A DNA stretch of 64,000 bases from Tanytarsus gracilentus (Eukaryota > Arthropoda > Insecta > Diptera > Chironomidae). How positions within the stretch are numbered: the stretch's first letter is position 1; every line of letters begins with the position of its first letter. Below are positions 10,646 to 22,085 of this stretch, piece after piece. The position numbers and the translations under genes are program-made. The notes beneath the pieces are model-generated. The model had not been told where the DNA came from and did no database searches. It saw only the letters and a program-made list of their open reading frames with translations. The DNA lies in the NCBI GenBank assembly GCA_038502055.1, contig JAXRKN010000007.1, positions 17,501-81,500 on the forward strand. Reading direction: 5' to 3'.

Positions 10646-11272
10646 AACAAAATTTAATTCAAAAGAGAAAATCTTAAATTATTTATTTACTAACAGAATG
10701 CTTCTTAGTTTTCTCCAAAAAAACAAGTTTCGAGCAAAAAATTAGATTAAAATTTTTGCAAATTTTTTTAAAAATATTTTCCAAGTAAAATAATAATTTT
10801 TTCTTAGAACTTATTAGTTATCTTTTCTATTAAATGAATGTTAAACAAATGTTCATATTATTTTAAAAACATTTACAATTTGCTTTTTAATAAATGAAAA
10901 TTTGTTAAGTAATTTTTTTTCAAACTCTCATTAAGTGAATATAAGTTAAATTTTTTTGGTTTAAATGTTCAATTTTTTTGCAGTAATACTTTTGAGAAAA
11001 TTTTGTCAGTATATTTTTTAAACCGACAAGATAAAAAGTTAGATAAAATTGGATGTAAACATATTAAAATAATTAAAAAGTTTTAGAATAGAAATTTTTA
11101 AAGATTTTGAAATTTTAGAACCTTTTTTCATAAATTTCTTAGCAAATATTTTTCATTTTTCTTACCAGCGAGGCTTCGTTTCCAATCACATTGAAGTTAC
11201 ATGGTAGCGTTAAGCTTTCCGTTATATTAAGAAATATAATTTCTTGTGAAAATTCAGCATAAAATATTTAAA
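10646..11272. other. H2A to H1-variant spacer, unit L2
   Basis: AT-rich, non-coding, homologous to 16,544-17,504 and to the Rb spacer, which there is interrupted by a TIR element. The H1-type element GCGAGGCTTCGTTTCCAATCACA is at 11168-11190, about 83 bp upstream of the variant's ATG. It contains a CCAAT box; no TATA box is evident. Confidence 0.7.
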
Positions 11273-11665
11273 ATGTTTGAAATAACAACTGACAACATAG
11301 TCCCGGAAACCGACCACAGGAGGAAAGTTACACCTCATCCAGCAGTCACCGAAATGGTTGTTGCTGCAGTTACATCATTGGAAGAAAAAGGCGGCTCTTC
11401 ATCAGTGCATATTAAAAAGTATCTTACATCTGAGTATAAAGTTGATGTTGACAGATTATCAACCTACATCACAAAAGCATTGAGAAATGCCGTTGCCACT
11501 GGAATTTTGACGCAGACCAAAGGCACTAATGGATCATTTAAGTTGCCATATCATGTCAAAAATAAAGCAGAGAACAAACCAATAAAGGTTAAGAAATCAC
11601 TATCGAAAAAATCAGGAAGAGGAAGGCCCAAAAAAGCGGCAAAAACTCATGCAAAAAAATTTTAA
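11273..11665 (+). CDS. Linker-histone variant with one AT-hook (130 aa), X slot of L2
   Basis: H1/H5 winged-helix domain at about residues 20-92 (HPAVTEMVVAAV, KGGSSSVHIKKYL, ending GSFKL), then a short basic tail with the AT-hook SGRGRPKK (114-121). True start is ATG 11273; the 27 bases upstream stay in frame but have only a GTG. Compared with H1 (223-226 aa) the tail is very short and lacks the AKPKK repeats. It lies opposite to the H1 of its own unit and has a histone stem-loop at 11697-11712 and the H1-type promoter element. Binding to linker DNA with an AT-tract preference is inferred from the domains. Confidence 0.85.
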   Translation: MFEITTDNIVPETDHRRKVTPHPAVTEMVVAAVTSLEEKGGSSSVHIKKYLTSEYKVDVDRLSTYITKALRNAVATGILTQTKGTNGSFKLPYHVKNKAENKPIKVKKSLSKKSGRGRPKKAAKTHAKKF

Positions 11666-11712
11666 ATAATATTTATACAGAACAAAAAATTAAAAGAGTC
11701 CTTTTCAGGACT

Positions 11713-12046
11713 CCAAAAAACAGTTAAGAGAAGAAAAAAATATTTAATTAATTTTGCATTTCTTGTGTGTGGCTGTGAAATAAAGTTCTAAGGAATTTTT
11801 TAATAATTTTATGTAAATGCGTTGAAAAAATAATTTTATGTTACTACGTAGTAACTAATTTTTTGATGCTCAGGCAATAAATATTTTGATTTCAAAAGTA
11901 CAGTCATGATCAAAAGTATGAAAATGACGCCGAAAATTTAATTTGAAAGTTTTATGAAATATTTTTTGGTTTAATTAATTTAATAAAATACTGAAATATT
12001 TTGACATCATAATTAAAATATTTTTCTTTATAAAATTTATTTTTGT
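11713..12046. other. Spacer between H1 variant and H4, unit L2
   Basis: Inverted and diverged copy of the H3-H1 spacer: it contains GTGTGTGGCTGTGAAA and TACAGTCATGATCAAAAGTA (about 11900-11925), then runs into H4 3' sequence. This shows that the H1 variant was duplicated into the X slot together with H1 3' flank. A 14-bp palindrome, TTACTACGTAGTAA, is at about 11839-11852. Confidence 0.65.
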
Positions 12047-12097
12047 GGTCCTGAAAAGGACCGTTTTAGGTTGTTGAGAATGTTAATATTGAATAAT

Positions 12098-13214
<1,117 letters not shown>

Positions 13215-13270
13215 ATTAATTACTCGCAAAATGCCTTAAAAATTACATTGAATCGGTCTTTTTCAAGACC

Positions 13271-13606
13271 ACCAAAAATAATTCAAAAGAAAATTTAAAT
13301 CTTAATTATTGATCTCAGCTTTAAATAAATTTATTTGTGATTTTTTTAGAGTTAAAGAAATTAAAAACATTTTATTCTTAATTTTAATTTATTTTAGGCG
13401 TCACTTTCATACTTTTGTTCATGACTGTACTTGTATTGACTCAAAATATTTCTCTGCGCGTCAAAAAATTCAATTTGGTTCATGCTTAAAAACTTTTTCA
13501 GGTACACGACAAAAATAATTTATTAAATTCTAAAAACTCTCACAGCCACACACAAAAATTGTTTAAATTTAATTAAAATTTTCTTCTTTTCTTAATTATT
13601 TTTTGT
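13271..13606. other. H3-H1 spacer between L2 and L3
   Basis: Same motifs as the L1-L2 spacer, but with GGTTCATGC and TACACGACAAA variants that are shared only with the Ra-Rb spacer (23,926-24,261). This links the two halves of the palindrome at this position. Confidence 0.7.
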
Positions 13607-13682
13607 AGTCCTGAAAAGGACTATTTTAATGTGTTTGTTGATGCTTAAACCTAAAAATGCAAAAAAGTTTGTTGAAGATTTT

Positions 13683-14363
13683 TTACTTTGTTGCTTTTTT
13701 TGCTGCTGGTTTCTTGACAGCTTTGGGTTTTGGTGCTGCGGCCTTCTTTGGCTTTGCCACGGCAACTTTCTTGGGCTTGGCAGCTGCTTTTGGCTTGGCA
13801 ACAGCTTTAGCTTTTGGTGCTGCAGCTTTCTTGGGCTTAGCTGCTGCTGCAACTGGTTTTTTGATGCTCTTCACTGCTGGCTTCTTAACTTTTGCGCCGG
13901 CAGCTTTTGGCTTCTTTTCAACTGATTTCTTCGCCGCTGGTTTCTTGGCTGCAACTTTCTTGACTGCTGGTTTTTTAGCGACCTTTGGTGCTGCCTTCTT
14001 TACAACCTTTTCTTTCTTGGTAGCAACTGGTAATTTGAATGAACCTGAAGCACCTTTGCCTTTGGTCTGCAATAGAGTTCCCTTGATGACTGCCGTTTTC
14101 AAGAATTTCTTGATGAATGGCGACAATTTCTCAACATCGACTTTGTATTGTGCAGCAAGATACTTCTTGATGGCTTGAGCTGACGATCCTCCACGTTCTT
14201 TGAGGGTCTTGACGGCAGCAATAACCATATCGGCAACTGGTGGATGAGTTTTTGGTGCCTTTGGTTTCTTTGGCTTATCGCTCTTGGGCTTGGCGGCCTT
14301 CTTTGCCTTTGCTGGTGATCCTGATGTTGGAGCTGGTGCGACTTCTGGTGCTGAATCTGACAT
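13683..14363 (-). CDS. H1: Linker histone H1, unit L3
   Basis: 226-aa copy, the longest. It has the L1-type N-terminus and KAAG, plus a two-residue expansion in the tail (VAVAKPKKAAAPK), probably from slippage in the repetitive Lys/Ala/Pro codons. Stem-loop at 13607-13622, H1-type promoter element at 14455-14477. Confidence 0.97.
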   Translation of the reverse strand: MSDSAPEVAPAPTSGSPAKAKKAAKPKSDKPKKPKAPKTHPPVADMVIAAVKTLKERGGSSAQAIKKYLAAQYKVDVEKLSPFIKKFLKTAVIKGTLLQTKGKGASGSFKLPVATKKEKVVKKAAPKVAKKPAVKKVAAKKPAAKKSVEKKPKAAGAKVKKPAVKSIKKPVAAAAKPKKAAAPKAKAVAKPKAAAKPKKVAVAKPKKAAAPKPKAVKKPAAKKATK

Positions 14364-15452
14364 TTTTAGTTTTCTTCTTTTAACTTTTTACGACACAAAA
14401 ATTTGCTTCGATTTAATGAAATCTTGGAAAGTGTGAGGGTACATCACTCTCGCATGTGAATGGAAACGAAGCCTCGCTTTAAATATTTCCAAAAAAATTT
14501 TCACTCCTAAATTACTGTGTCGCAGTTGGAAAATTTAAATTATTTAACATTTTCACCTAAAAGTTGTGAAAAACTTTTTTGATTTTTGTTTGTTGATGAA
14601 AACTCTTTAAGATTTCACTTATTTTGCTAGCATTTAATTTAATTTAAGGTAATTAAAATTAATTTAAAGTTAAAATTAAGAAAAATCTTTAGAAAATTTC
14701 TTGATTAAAGTCGAATAACTTGAAAATGGAAAGAGATAAAAATTAAAGTTCAAATTTAAATTAAAGCTGGTTTAATATCCTTTGAGATAAAACAAAATTA
14801 ATTTATCAAACTTAATTAAATTAAGCAGAAATCAACTTTAACTAAATGCACTTCTTCAATCCGCTTAGAAATTATTTCAGTGAAATTTATTTTCAATTCA
14901 ATTCAAGATTAATTAAATTAATTTGAGTAAAAATGATGTGGATTGAAAGTTTGCAAGTATTTGAGTTTAAATAAATAAAATTTAGTTTAATTAATTAATT
15001 TAATTTGTGAGAAAATAAAAGTTAAATTCTTCATACAAAAATCATCGACTCACAAGTGCGACTGAGTGGAAAAATCAAATTAGTGAAACTTTTTCAAGTG
15101 AGATGAAAGTTTAAAAATTTAAAATGTTTAAAATTAAATTTTGATAATAAAATTCAAAAATTCTACTAAATTTAAATATTTTTATTCAAGAATTTCTCAA
15201 TCTTTTTTGGTAGATTTTTGTTCAAAAATAAACTATGACAGTTTTAAAGCCACACACTGAAAAATAAATGAATTAAAAACTTTTAAGTAAAAATTAAAAT
15301 TTATTTTTATTTCTTGATCAACATTTTCTTCCAATTTTACTCAAAACTATTTAAAGATGAAAAATTACTGAAAAATAAATTCTTCATAGAAAATTTACAA
15401 ACAATTTCATAGAAATTAAATTAAAATTTTTCTCTTTTAAATTTCATTTTGC
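14364..15452. other. H1-H2B spacer, unit L3
   Basis: AT-rich, no gene. Carries the H1 promoter at its left end and is otherwise collinear with L2. Confidence 0.7.
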
Positions 15453-15507
15453 GGTCTTGAAAAAGACCATTTCAGATTATTTTGGGATCATGCGAAGAGT
15501 CAAAGAT

Positions 15508-15885
15508 TTATTTGGATGAAGTATACTTGGTGACAGCCTTGGTTCCTTCTGAGACGGCATGCTTGGCCAATTCACCGGGCAACAAGAGACGAACAGCAGT
15601 TTGAATCTCGCGACTTGTGATGGTCGAACGCTTGTTGTAGTGAGCCAAACGTGAGGCTTCAGAAGCAATACGTTCAAAGATGTCATTGACGAAGCTGTTC
15701 ATGATGCTCATGGCCTTCGATGAGACTCCAGTATCGGGATGGACTTGCTTCAAGACTTTGAAGATATAGATGGCATAAGATTCCTTACGCTTATGGCGTC
15801 TCTTCTTCTTGTCATCCTTCGAGATTGCTTTTTGTGCCTTTCCGGCTTTCTTTGCAGCTTTTCCGCTTGTTTTTGGTGGTGCCAT
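15508..15885 (-). CDS. H2B: Histone H2B, unit L3
   Basis: Same 125-aa protein. Silent variants (ATATAG in the YIF region, GTATAC near the C-terminus) are shared with Ra, while GCTTCAGAAGCAATA is unique to L3. Stem-loop at 15453-15468, followed by AAAAGAGAAA. Confidence 0.98.
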   Translation of the reverse strand: MAPPKTSGKAAKKAGKAQKAISKDDKKKRRHKRKESYAIYIFKVLKQVHPDTGVSSKAMSIMNSFVNDIFERIASEASRLAHYNKRSTITSREIQTAVRLLLPGELAKHAVSEGTKAVTKYTSSK

Positions 15886-16109
15886 TTTAACTTGGTTGTT
15901 TTCTCTTTGAAAATAAAATTCAAACTGATGAATTTGAGCACAAAATGTTCTGCTTTTATAACCGAAATTTCTCTCACATGAGTTAGGCCACGCCCTCTCT
16001 CTTTTCGCTCTCTCATTTCCTATAAATACCTGAACATTTTCACTTATTCAACTCAGTTTCAAATTGGATTTTGATCAAGCAACACTTAAATAAAAAAAGA
16101 AGAAAAAAC
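15886..16109. promoter_or_regulatory. Divergent H2B/H2A promoter, unit L3
   Basis: H2B TATAAAA on the minus strand (15954-15960) and H2A TATAAATA (16021-16028). Confidence 0.85.
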
Positions 16110-16490
16110 ATGTCAGGACGAGGCAAAGGAGGCAAAGTTAAGGCAAAGGCAAAGTCACGCTCAAATCGTGCTGGACTTCAATTTCCAGTCGGTCGTATTC
16201 ACCGTCTCTTACGTAAAGGTAATTATGCTGAGCGTGTCGGTGCTGGAGCTCCAGTTTATTTGGCTGCCGTCATGGAATATTTAGCGGCTGAAGTTCTCGA
16301 GTTGGCTGGAAATGCTGCTCGTGACAACAAGAAGAGCAGAATCATTCCACGTCACTTGCAATTGGCCATCCGTAATGACGAAGAATTGAACAAACTCTTG
16401 TCCGGTGTCACAATCGCTCAAGGTGGTGTCTTGCCAAACATCCAAGCTGTCTTATTGCCAAAGAAGACTGAATCAAAGACAAAGGCTTAA
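16110..16490 (+). CDS. H2A: Histone H2A, unit L3
   Basis: Same 126-aa protein. The start is ATG 16110 (SGRGKGG); the frame stays open for 39 bases upstream but offers no ATG there. Stem-loop at 16528-16543 with the TTTT loop, as in L2. Confidence 0.98.
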   Translation: MSGRGKGGKVKAKAKSRSNRAGLQFPVGRIHRLLRKGNYAERVGAGAPVYLAAVMEYLAAEVLELAGNAARDNKKSRIIPRHLQLAIRNDEELNKLLSGVTIAQGGVLPNIQAVLLPKKTESKTKA

Positions 16491-16543
16491 ATTATTAAAA
16501 GTCTCTACAGACAAAAATCATTTAAACCGTCCTTTTTAGGACG

Positions 16544-17504
16544 AACAAAATTTAATTCAAAAGAGAAAATCTTAAATTATTTATTTAAATTACAGAATGC
16601 TTTTAATTATTGAAATCAAATTTCATTCTTATGATGTAAAATTGTAAAATAAAATTATTTTCGGCTGTTTTACTTTTAAGAATTTAAATTTGTTTTTAAA
16701 GTCATGTTTAATATTTAGTTAATTAAACTAAGAGATCTTTAAATTAAAGAATAAATAAATTTCACTTTCTTTTTAATGCTGTCGTCTTCACTGTTGGCTA
16801 TGGTGATGATCTCCCAAGAATTTGGTTTATGAGTAGAAAAATCTTATTTCAAGTTAAATTTACCTAATTGCAAAAATCTTTTTTAATTTTTTAAAAATAT
16901 TGTATATTTTTGCGAATAATTCTTTATAAAGTTTTATATCTAAATATTTAAAAATAAATTAAATTTGTTTTAGGCAAAAAAAAATAATTTTAAAATTTTT
17001 AAGAATATTTTACAAGTAAAATAATAATTTTTACGAAGAACATCCTAATTATTCCTGCTTACTAATGAATGTACAACAAAATTTTGATATTTTTTTAAAA
17101 TCATATAAAATTTGCTTTTTAATTATTTAAAATTTGTTAAGTTATCTTTGTTCAACCTCTCATTAAGTAAATATAAGTTAAAATTTTTTAGTTTAAATGT
17201 TTAATTTTTTTGCAATAACAATTTTGAGAAAATTTTATCAGTATATTTTTTAAACCGATAAGATAAAATGTTAGATAAAATTAGATATAAACATTTTAAA
17301 ATAATTAAAAATTTTAAGAACAAAGGGTTTAAAATTTTAGATCCTTGTTTTATAAATTTCTTAACAAATATTTTTCGTTTATCTTACGATAGAGGCTTCG
17401 TTTCCAATCACATTGAAACTTAGAGGTACCTTAACTCTTTCCAAATTTTTATGATATTCATAAAATATAATTTATTGTGAAAAAATCAGCATAAAATATT
17501 AAAA
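16544..17504. other. H2A to AT-hook H1 variant spacer, unit L3
   Basis: AT-rich. About 16,600-16,860 is unique to L3 and includes a short frame reading AVVFTVGYGDDLPR (about 16,779-16,820). The rest is homologous to the L2 X slot. H1-type promoter core AGGCTTCGTTTCCAATCACA at 17393-17412. Confidence 0.6.
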
Positions 17505-18065
17505 ATGTCAGAAAAAGCAGAAGAGACCATAATACCGGAAATTTCGCCTGAATCAACTCCAAAAGAAAAGGCCAAAAAAGAAGTAAAACCTAAAGTTTCA
17601 GGGCCAGCTCATCCAGCAGTCGCCGAAATGGTTGTTGCTGCAGTTACATCATTAGATGAAAAAGGCGGCTCTTCATCAGTAAACATTAAAAAGTTTCTCA
17701 CATCCGAGTACAAAGTTGATGTCGACAGATTATCAACCTACATCAAAAAAGCTTTGAGGAATTCCGTCGCGACTGGAACTTTGATGCAGACCAAAGGCAA
17801 GAATGGATCATTTAAGTTGCCATATTATGTCAAAAATAAACCAAAAAAGATTAAAGAAGCTAAAGTTAATAAATCACCATTGAAAAAATCAGGAAGAGGA
17901 AGACCAAAAAAGATTGATGCATCGAAAGCGAAAACTGTCGTTAAAGCTGATAAACCTAAGAGTTCAGGTGCTGGCAGAGGACGACCAAGAAAAGATCCAG
18001 CCGAGGTTAAACCAAAACCAGTCGCATCAGGAAGAGGTCGAGGTAGACCAAAAAAAGCTGCATAA
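17505..18065 (+). CDS. Linker-histone variant with three AT-hooks (186 aa)
   Basis: H1/H5 globular domain at about residues 35-107 (HPAVAEMVVAAV, KGGSSSVNIKKFL, GSFKL). The tail is unlike that of H1 and carries three AT-hook cores: GRGRPKK at about 130-136, GRGRPRK at about 157-163 and GRGRPKK at about 178-184. The N-terminus is acidic. It has a histone stem-loop (18114-18129) and the H1-type promoter element. It occupies the H1 position of the right-hand array (next to Ra H3) and sits at the inversion junction. A GH1 plus AT-hook layout is typical of plant HMGA proteins; a dipteran linker histone with it is unusual. Structural function in chromatin is inferred. Confidence 0.88.
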   Translation: MSEKAEETIIPEISPESTPKEKAKKEVKPKVSGPAHPAVAEMVVAAVTSLDEKGGSSSVNIKKFLTSEYKVDVDRLSTYIKKALRNSVATGTLMQTKGKNGSFKLPYYVKNKPKKIKEAKVNKSPLKKSGRGRPKKIDASKAKTVVKADKPKSSGAGRGRPRKDPAEVKPKPVASGRGRGRPKKAA

Positions 18066-18129
18066 ACTCTTGCAAAAAGGTTTAAAAAAAAGACAGAACA
18101 ACAAATTTAAAAAAGTCCTTTTCAGGACT

Positions 18130-18466
18130 ACAAAAAATAATTAAGAAAAGAAGAAAATTTTAATTAATTTTGCATTTTTTGTGTGTGGCTGTGAAAGTTT
18201 TTAGAATTTAATAAATTATTTTTTGTCCTGTACCTAAAAAGTTTTTAACAAATGGAAACAAATTGAATTTTTTGACGCGCAGAGAAATATTTTGAGTAGT
18301 TGACAAGTACAGTCATGAACAAAAGTATGAAAGTGACGCCTAAAATAAATTAAAATTAAGAATAAAATGTTTTTAATTTCTTTAACTCTAAAAAAATCAC
18401 AAATAAATTTATTTAAAGCTGAGATCAATAATTAAGATTTAAATTTTCTTTTGAATTATTTTTGGT
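18130..18466. other. Spacer at the inversion junction (H1 variant to Ra H3)
   Basis: Reverse complement of the ordinary H3-H1 spacer, with TACAGTCATGAACAAAAGTA at about 18,309-18,328. It shows that from here on the array runs in the opposite orientation. Confidence 0.75.
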
Positions 18467-18522
18467 GGTCTTGAAAAAGACCGATTCAATGTAATTTTTA
18501 AGGCATTTTGTGAGTAATTAAT

Positions 18523-19640
<1,118 letters not shown>

Positions 19641-19784
19641 ATTCTTCAATATTAACATTCTCAACAACCTAAAACGGTCCTTTTCAGGACCACAAAAATA
19701 TAATTTGAAAAGAAAAAATAGCTTTAATTTTATTTATAATTAATAAATTTATTACCATTTTAAATGAATAAATATAAATTAAAA

Positions 19785-20204
19785 TTAAGTGAAAACTGAA
19801 TAAATAAGTAAAACAATAAAGACATCAAAAAGTGCAAATGGAATGCTTACGATAAATGACGGAATAATTAATAAATTAGTCAAAAAGCTATTAAAAGTGT
19901 TTGAGATCTGCATCGCGACTGAAGGTTTTCTTGTTGTTTCCATCGTTGAAAGTTCTGTCGAAGTATAATTTTCTAATATTGCTGACTGATTTGTGGTCGA
20001 TTTTGTTGAAGATAAAATGTCAGAATAGTTTTTTAATGAAGTTTTTACTAGTTGATCCAAAGATGACTCTAAAATTGAAGAAATCTTAACTAATGTAACT
20101 TCTTTTATTATTTGATCTTCTTAAGCACTTTTAGAATGTCCATCTTCAATTATTGCAGCTTTTAAACTCGACAAACACAAGTAAATTATAAATTTTCGCA
20201 TCAT
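19785..20204 (-). pseudogene. Broken copy of the small secreted/membrane ORF, unit Ra
   Basis: Near-identical inverted copy of the L1 X-slot ORF (3907-4326). Two substitutions change the SPYE region to Ser-Ala-stop; the TAA lies at 20121-20123 (minus strand), about 27 codons after the start. One further change gives METTRKPS instead of METTTKPS. The downstream frame is otherwise open to the normal stop, which suggests recent loss in this copy. Confidence 0.7.
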
Positions 20205-20285
20205 TTCTGCCTTCTTACTTAAACAAAATTTAAACTCAACTAAAAATAATTTCACTTTAAGTGGAAAATCCCATGGAGAAAATAT

Positions 20286-20393
20286 ACTCCCAGTCAATGA
20301 CAGCAACCTTCGAAATAGAGAGGATTTTAAGACCAGACGATTTAAAAAAAATTAACTAAAAAAAAAAAAAAAATATTTTTGTACTTAGAAAAA

Positions 20394-20442
<49 letters not shown>

Positions 20443-20716
20443 AAAAAATAAAATAAAAAAAAAAAAATAAAAAAAATAAATTCTTTTCAAAAGTTATTCT
20501 TTATTTAAATAAAGATTAAAAAAAAAAATAAAATATATTTTTTTTTTTTTAAAAAAAAAAATAATTTTTTAATTTAAAAAAAAAAAAAAAAAAAAAATAA
20601 AAAAAATTTATTATTAAAAAAAAAAAAAAAAAAATATGTTTTTAAAAAAAAAAAAAAAAAAAAAAAAATTTAAATTTTTATTTAAACAAAAAAAAAAAAC
20701 AAAAAAAAAAAAAAAA

Positions 20717-20760
<44 letters not shown>

Positions 20761-20807
20761 TAAAAAAATTTTTTTTTTTTAAAAAAAATTTTTTTTTAAA
20801 ATAAATT

Positions 20808-20838
<31 letters not shown>

Positions 20839-20871
20839 GTTTTTTTGGTTTAAATTTAAAAAAAATAAAAT
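20286..20871 (+). mobile_element. Probable 5'-truncated LINE tail with long A-rich tract
   Basis: An insertion of about 586 bp relative to the L1 X slot. The first 55 bp encode, in frame, LPVNDSNLRNREDF and then a stop, similar to the C-terminal end of jockey/CR1-type reverse transcriptases (recalled family pattern). The remainder, about 20,341-20,865, is almost only A with interspersed T, far longer than a normal poly(A) tail. It may include assembly or polymerase error. Target-site duplication not clear. Confidence 0.5.
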
Positions 20872-21047
20872 CGGTTTACGTTGACGTACTTTCAGTAAAT
20901 TGAGCATTTATCTCTGAGCATAAATTTTAATATTAGAAACTTATTTAAAAGTTAAATAATTGCAAATATTTTTCTCTTTTTCAAAATTTAAATTTGTCGT
21001 CCTGAAAAGGACGTTTTTTATGTACAGTGAGAAGTTTTAATAAAGAT

Positions 21048-21428
21048 TTAAGCCTTTGTCTTTGATTCAGTCTTCTTTGGCAATAAGACAGCTTGGATGT
21101 TTGGCAAGACACCACCTTGAGCGATTGTGACACCGGACAAGAGTTTGTTCAATTCTTCGTCATTACGGATGGCCAATTGCAAGTGACGTGGGATGATTCT
21201 GCTCTTCTTGTTGTCACGAGCAGCATTTCCAGCCAACTCGAGAACTTCAGCCGCTAAATATTCCATGACGGCAGCCAAATAAACTGGAGCTCCAGCACCG
21301 ACACGCTCAGCATAATTGCCTTTACGTAAGAGACGGTGAATACGACCGACTGGAAATTGAAGTCCAGCACGATTTGAGCGTGACTTTGCCTTTGCCTTAA
21401 CTTTGCCTCCTTTGCCTCGTCCTGACAT
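21048..21428 (-). CDS. H2A: Histone H2A, unit Ra
   Basis: Same 126-aa protein. Start is ATG at 21426-21428. Stem-loop at 20998-21013 with the canonical TTTC loop, as in L1 and unlike L2, L3 and Rb. Confidence 0.98.
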   Translation of the reverse strand: MSGRGKGGKVKAKAKSRSNRAGLQFPVGRIHRLLRKGNYAERVGAGAPVYLAAVMEYLAAEVLELAGNAARDNKKSRIIPRHLQLAIRNDEELNKLLSGVTIAQGGVLPNIQAVLLPKKTESKTKA

Positions 21429-21652
21429 GTTCTTTCTTCTTTTTTTATTTAAGTGTTGCTTGATCAAAATCCAATTTGAAACTGAGTTGAATAAGTGAAA
21501 ATGTTCAGGTATTTATAGGAAATGAGAGAGCGAAAAGAGAGAGGGCGTGGCCTAACTCATGTGAGAGAAATTTCGGTTATAAAAACAGAACATTTTGTGC
21601 TCAAATTCATCAGTTTGAATTTTATTTTCAAAGAGAAAACAACCAAGTTAAA
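21429..21652. promoter_or_regulatory. Divergent H2A/H2B promoter, unit Ra
   Basis: H2A TATAAATA on the minus strand (21510-21517) and H2B TATAAAAA (21578-21585), the L1-type sequence. Confidence 0.85.
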
Positions 21653-22030
21653 ATGGCACCACCAAAAACAAGCGGAAAAGCTGCAAAGAAAGCCGGAAAG
21701 GCACAAAAAGCAATCTCGAAGGATGACAAGAAGAAGAGACGCCATAAGCGTAAGGAATCTTATGCCATCTATATCTTCAAAGTCTTGAAGCAAGTCCATC
21801 CCGATACTGGAGTCTCATCGAAGGCCATGAGCATCATGAACAGCTTCGTTAATGACATCTTTGAACGTATCGCATCTGAGGCTTCACGTTTGGCTCACTA
21901 CAACAAGCGTTCGACCATCACAAGTCGCGAGATTCAAACTGCTGTTCGTCTCTTGTTGCCCGGTGAATTGGCCAAGCATGCCGTCTCAGAAGGAACCAAG
22001 GCTGTCACCAAGTATACTTCATCCAAATAA
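21653..22030 (+). CDS. H2B: Histone H2B, unit Ra
   Basis: Same 125-aa protein. Its silent sites are mainly of L3 type (TATATC in YIF, AAGTATACT at the end). Stem-loop at 22070-22085, followed by AAAAGAGAAA. Confidence 0.98.
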   Translation: MAPPKTSGKAAKKAGKAQKAISKDDKKKRRHKRKESYAIYIFKVLKQVHPDTGVSSKAMSIMNSFVNDIFERIASEASRLAHYNKRSTITSREIQTAVRLLLPGELAKHAVSEGTKAVTKYTSSK

Positions 22031-22085
22031 ATCTTTGACTCTTCGCATGATCCCAAAATAATCTGAAATGGTCTTTTTCAAGACC

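Noticed and set aside
11246..11272. N-terminal extension of the AT-hook H1 variant
   Set aside because: It starts at GTG; the ATG at 11273 aligns with the start of the 186-aa relative.
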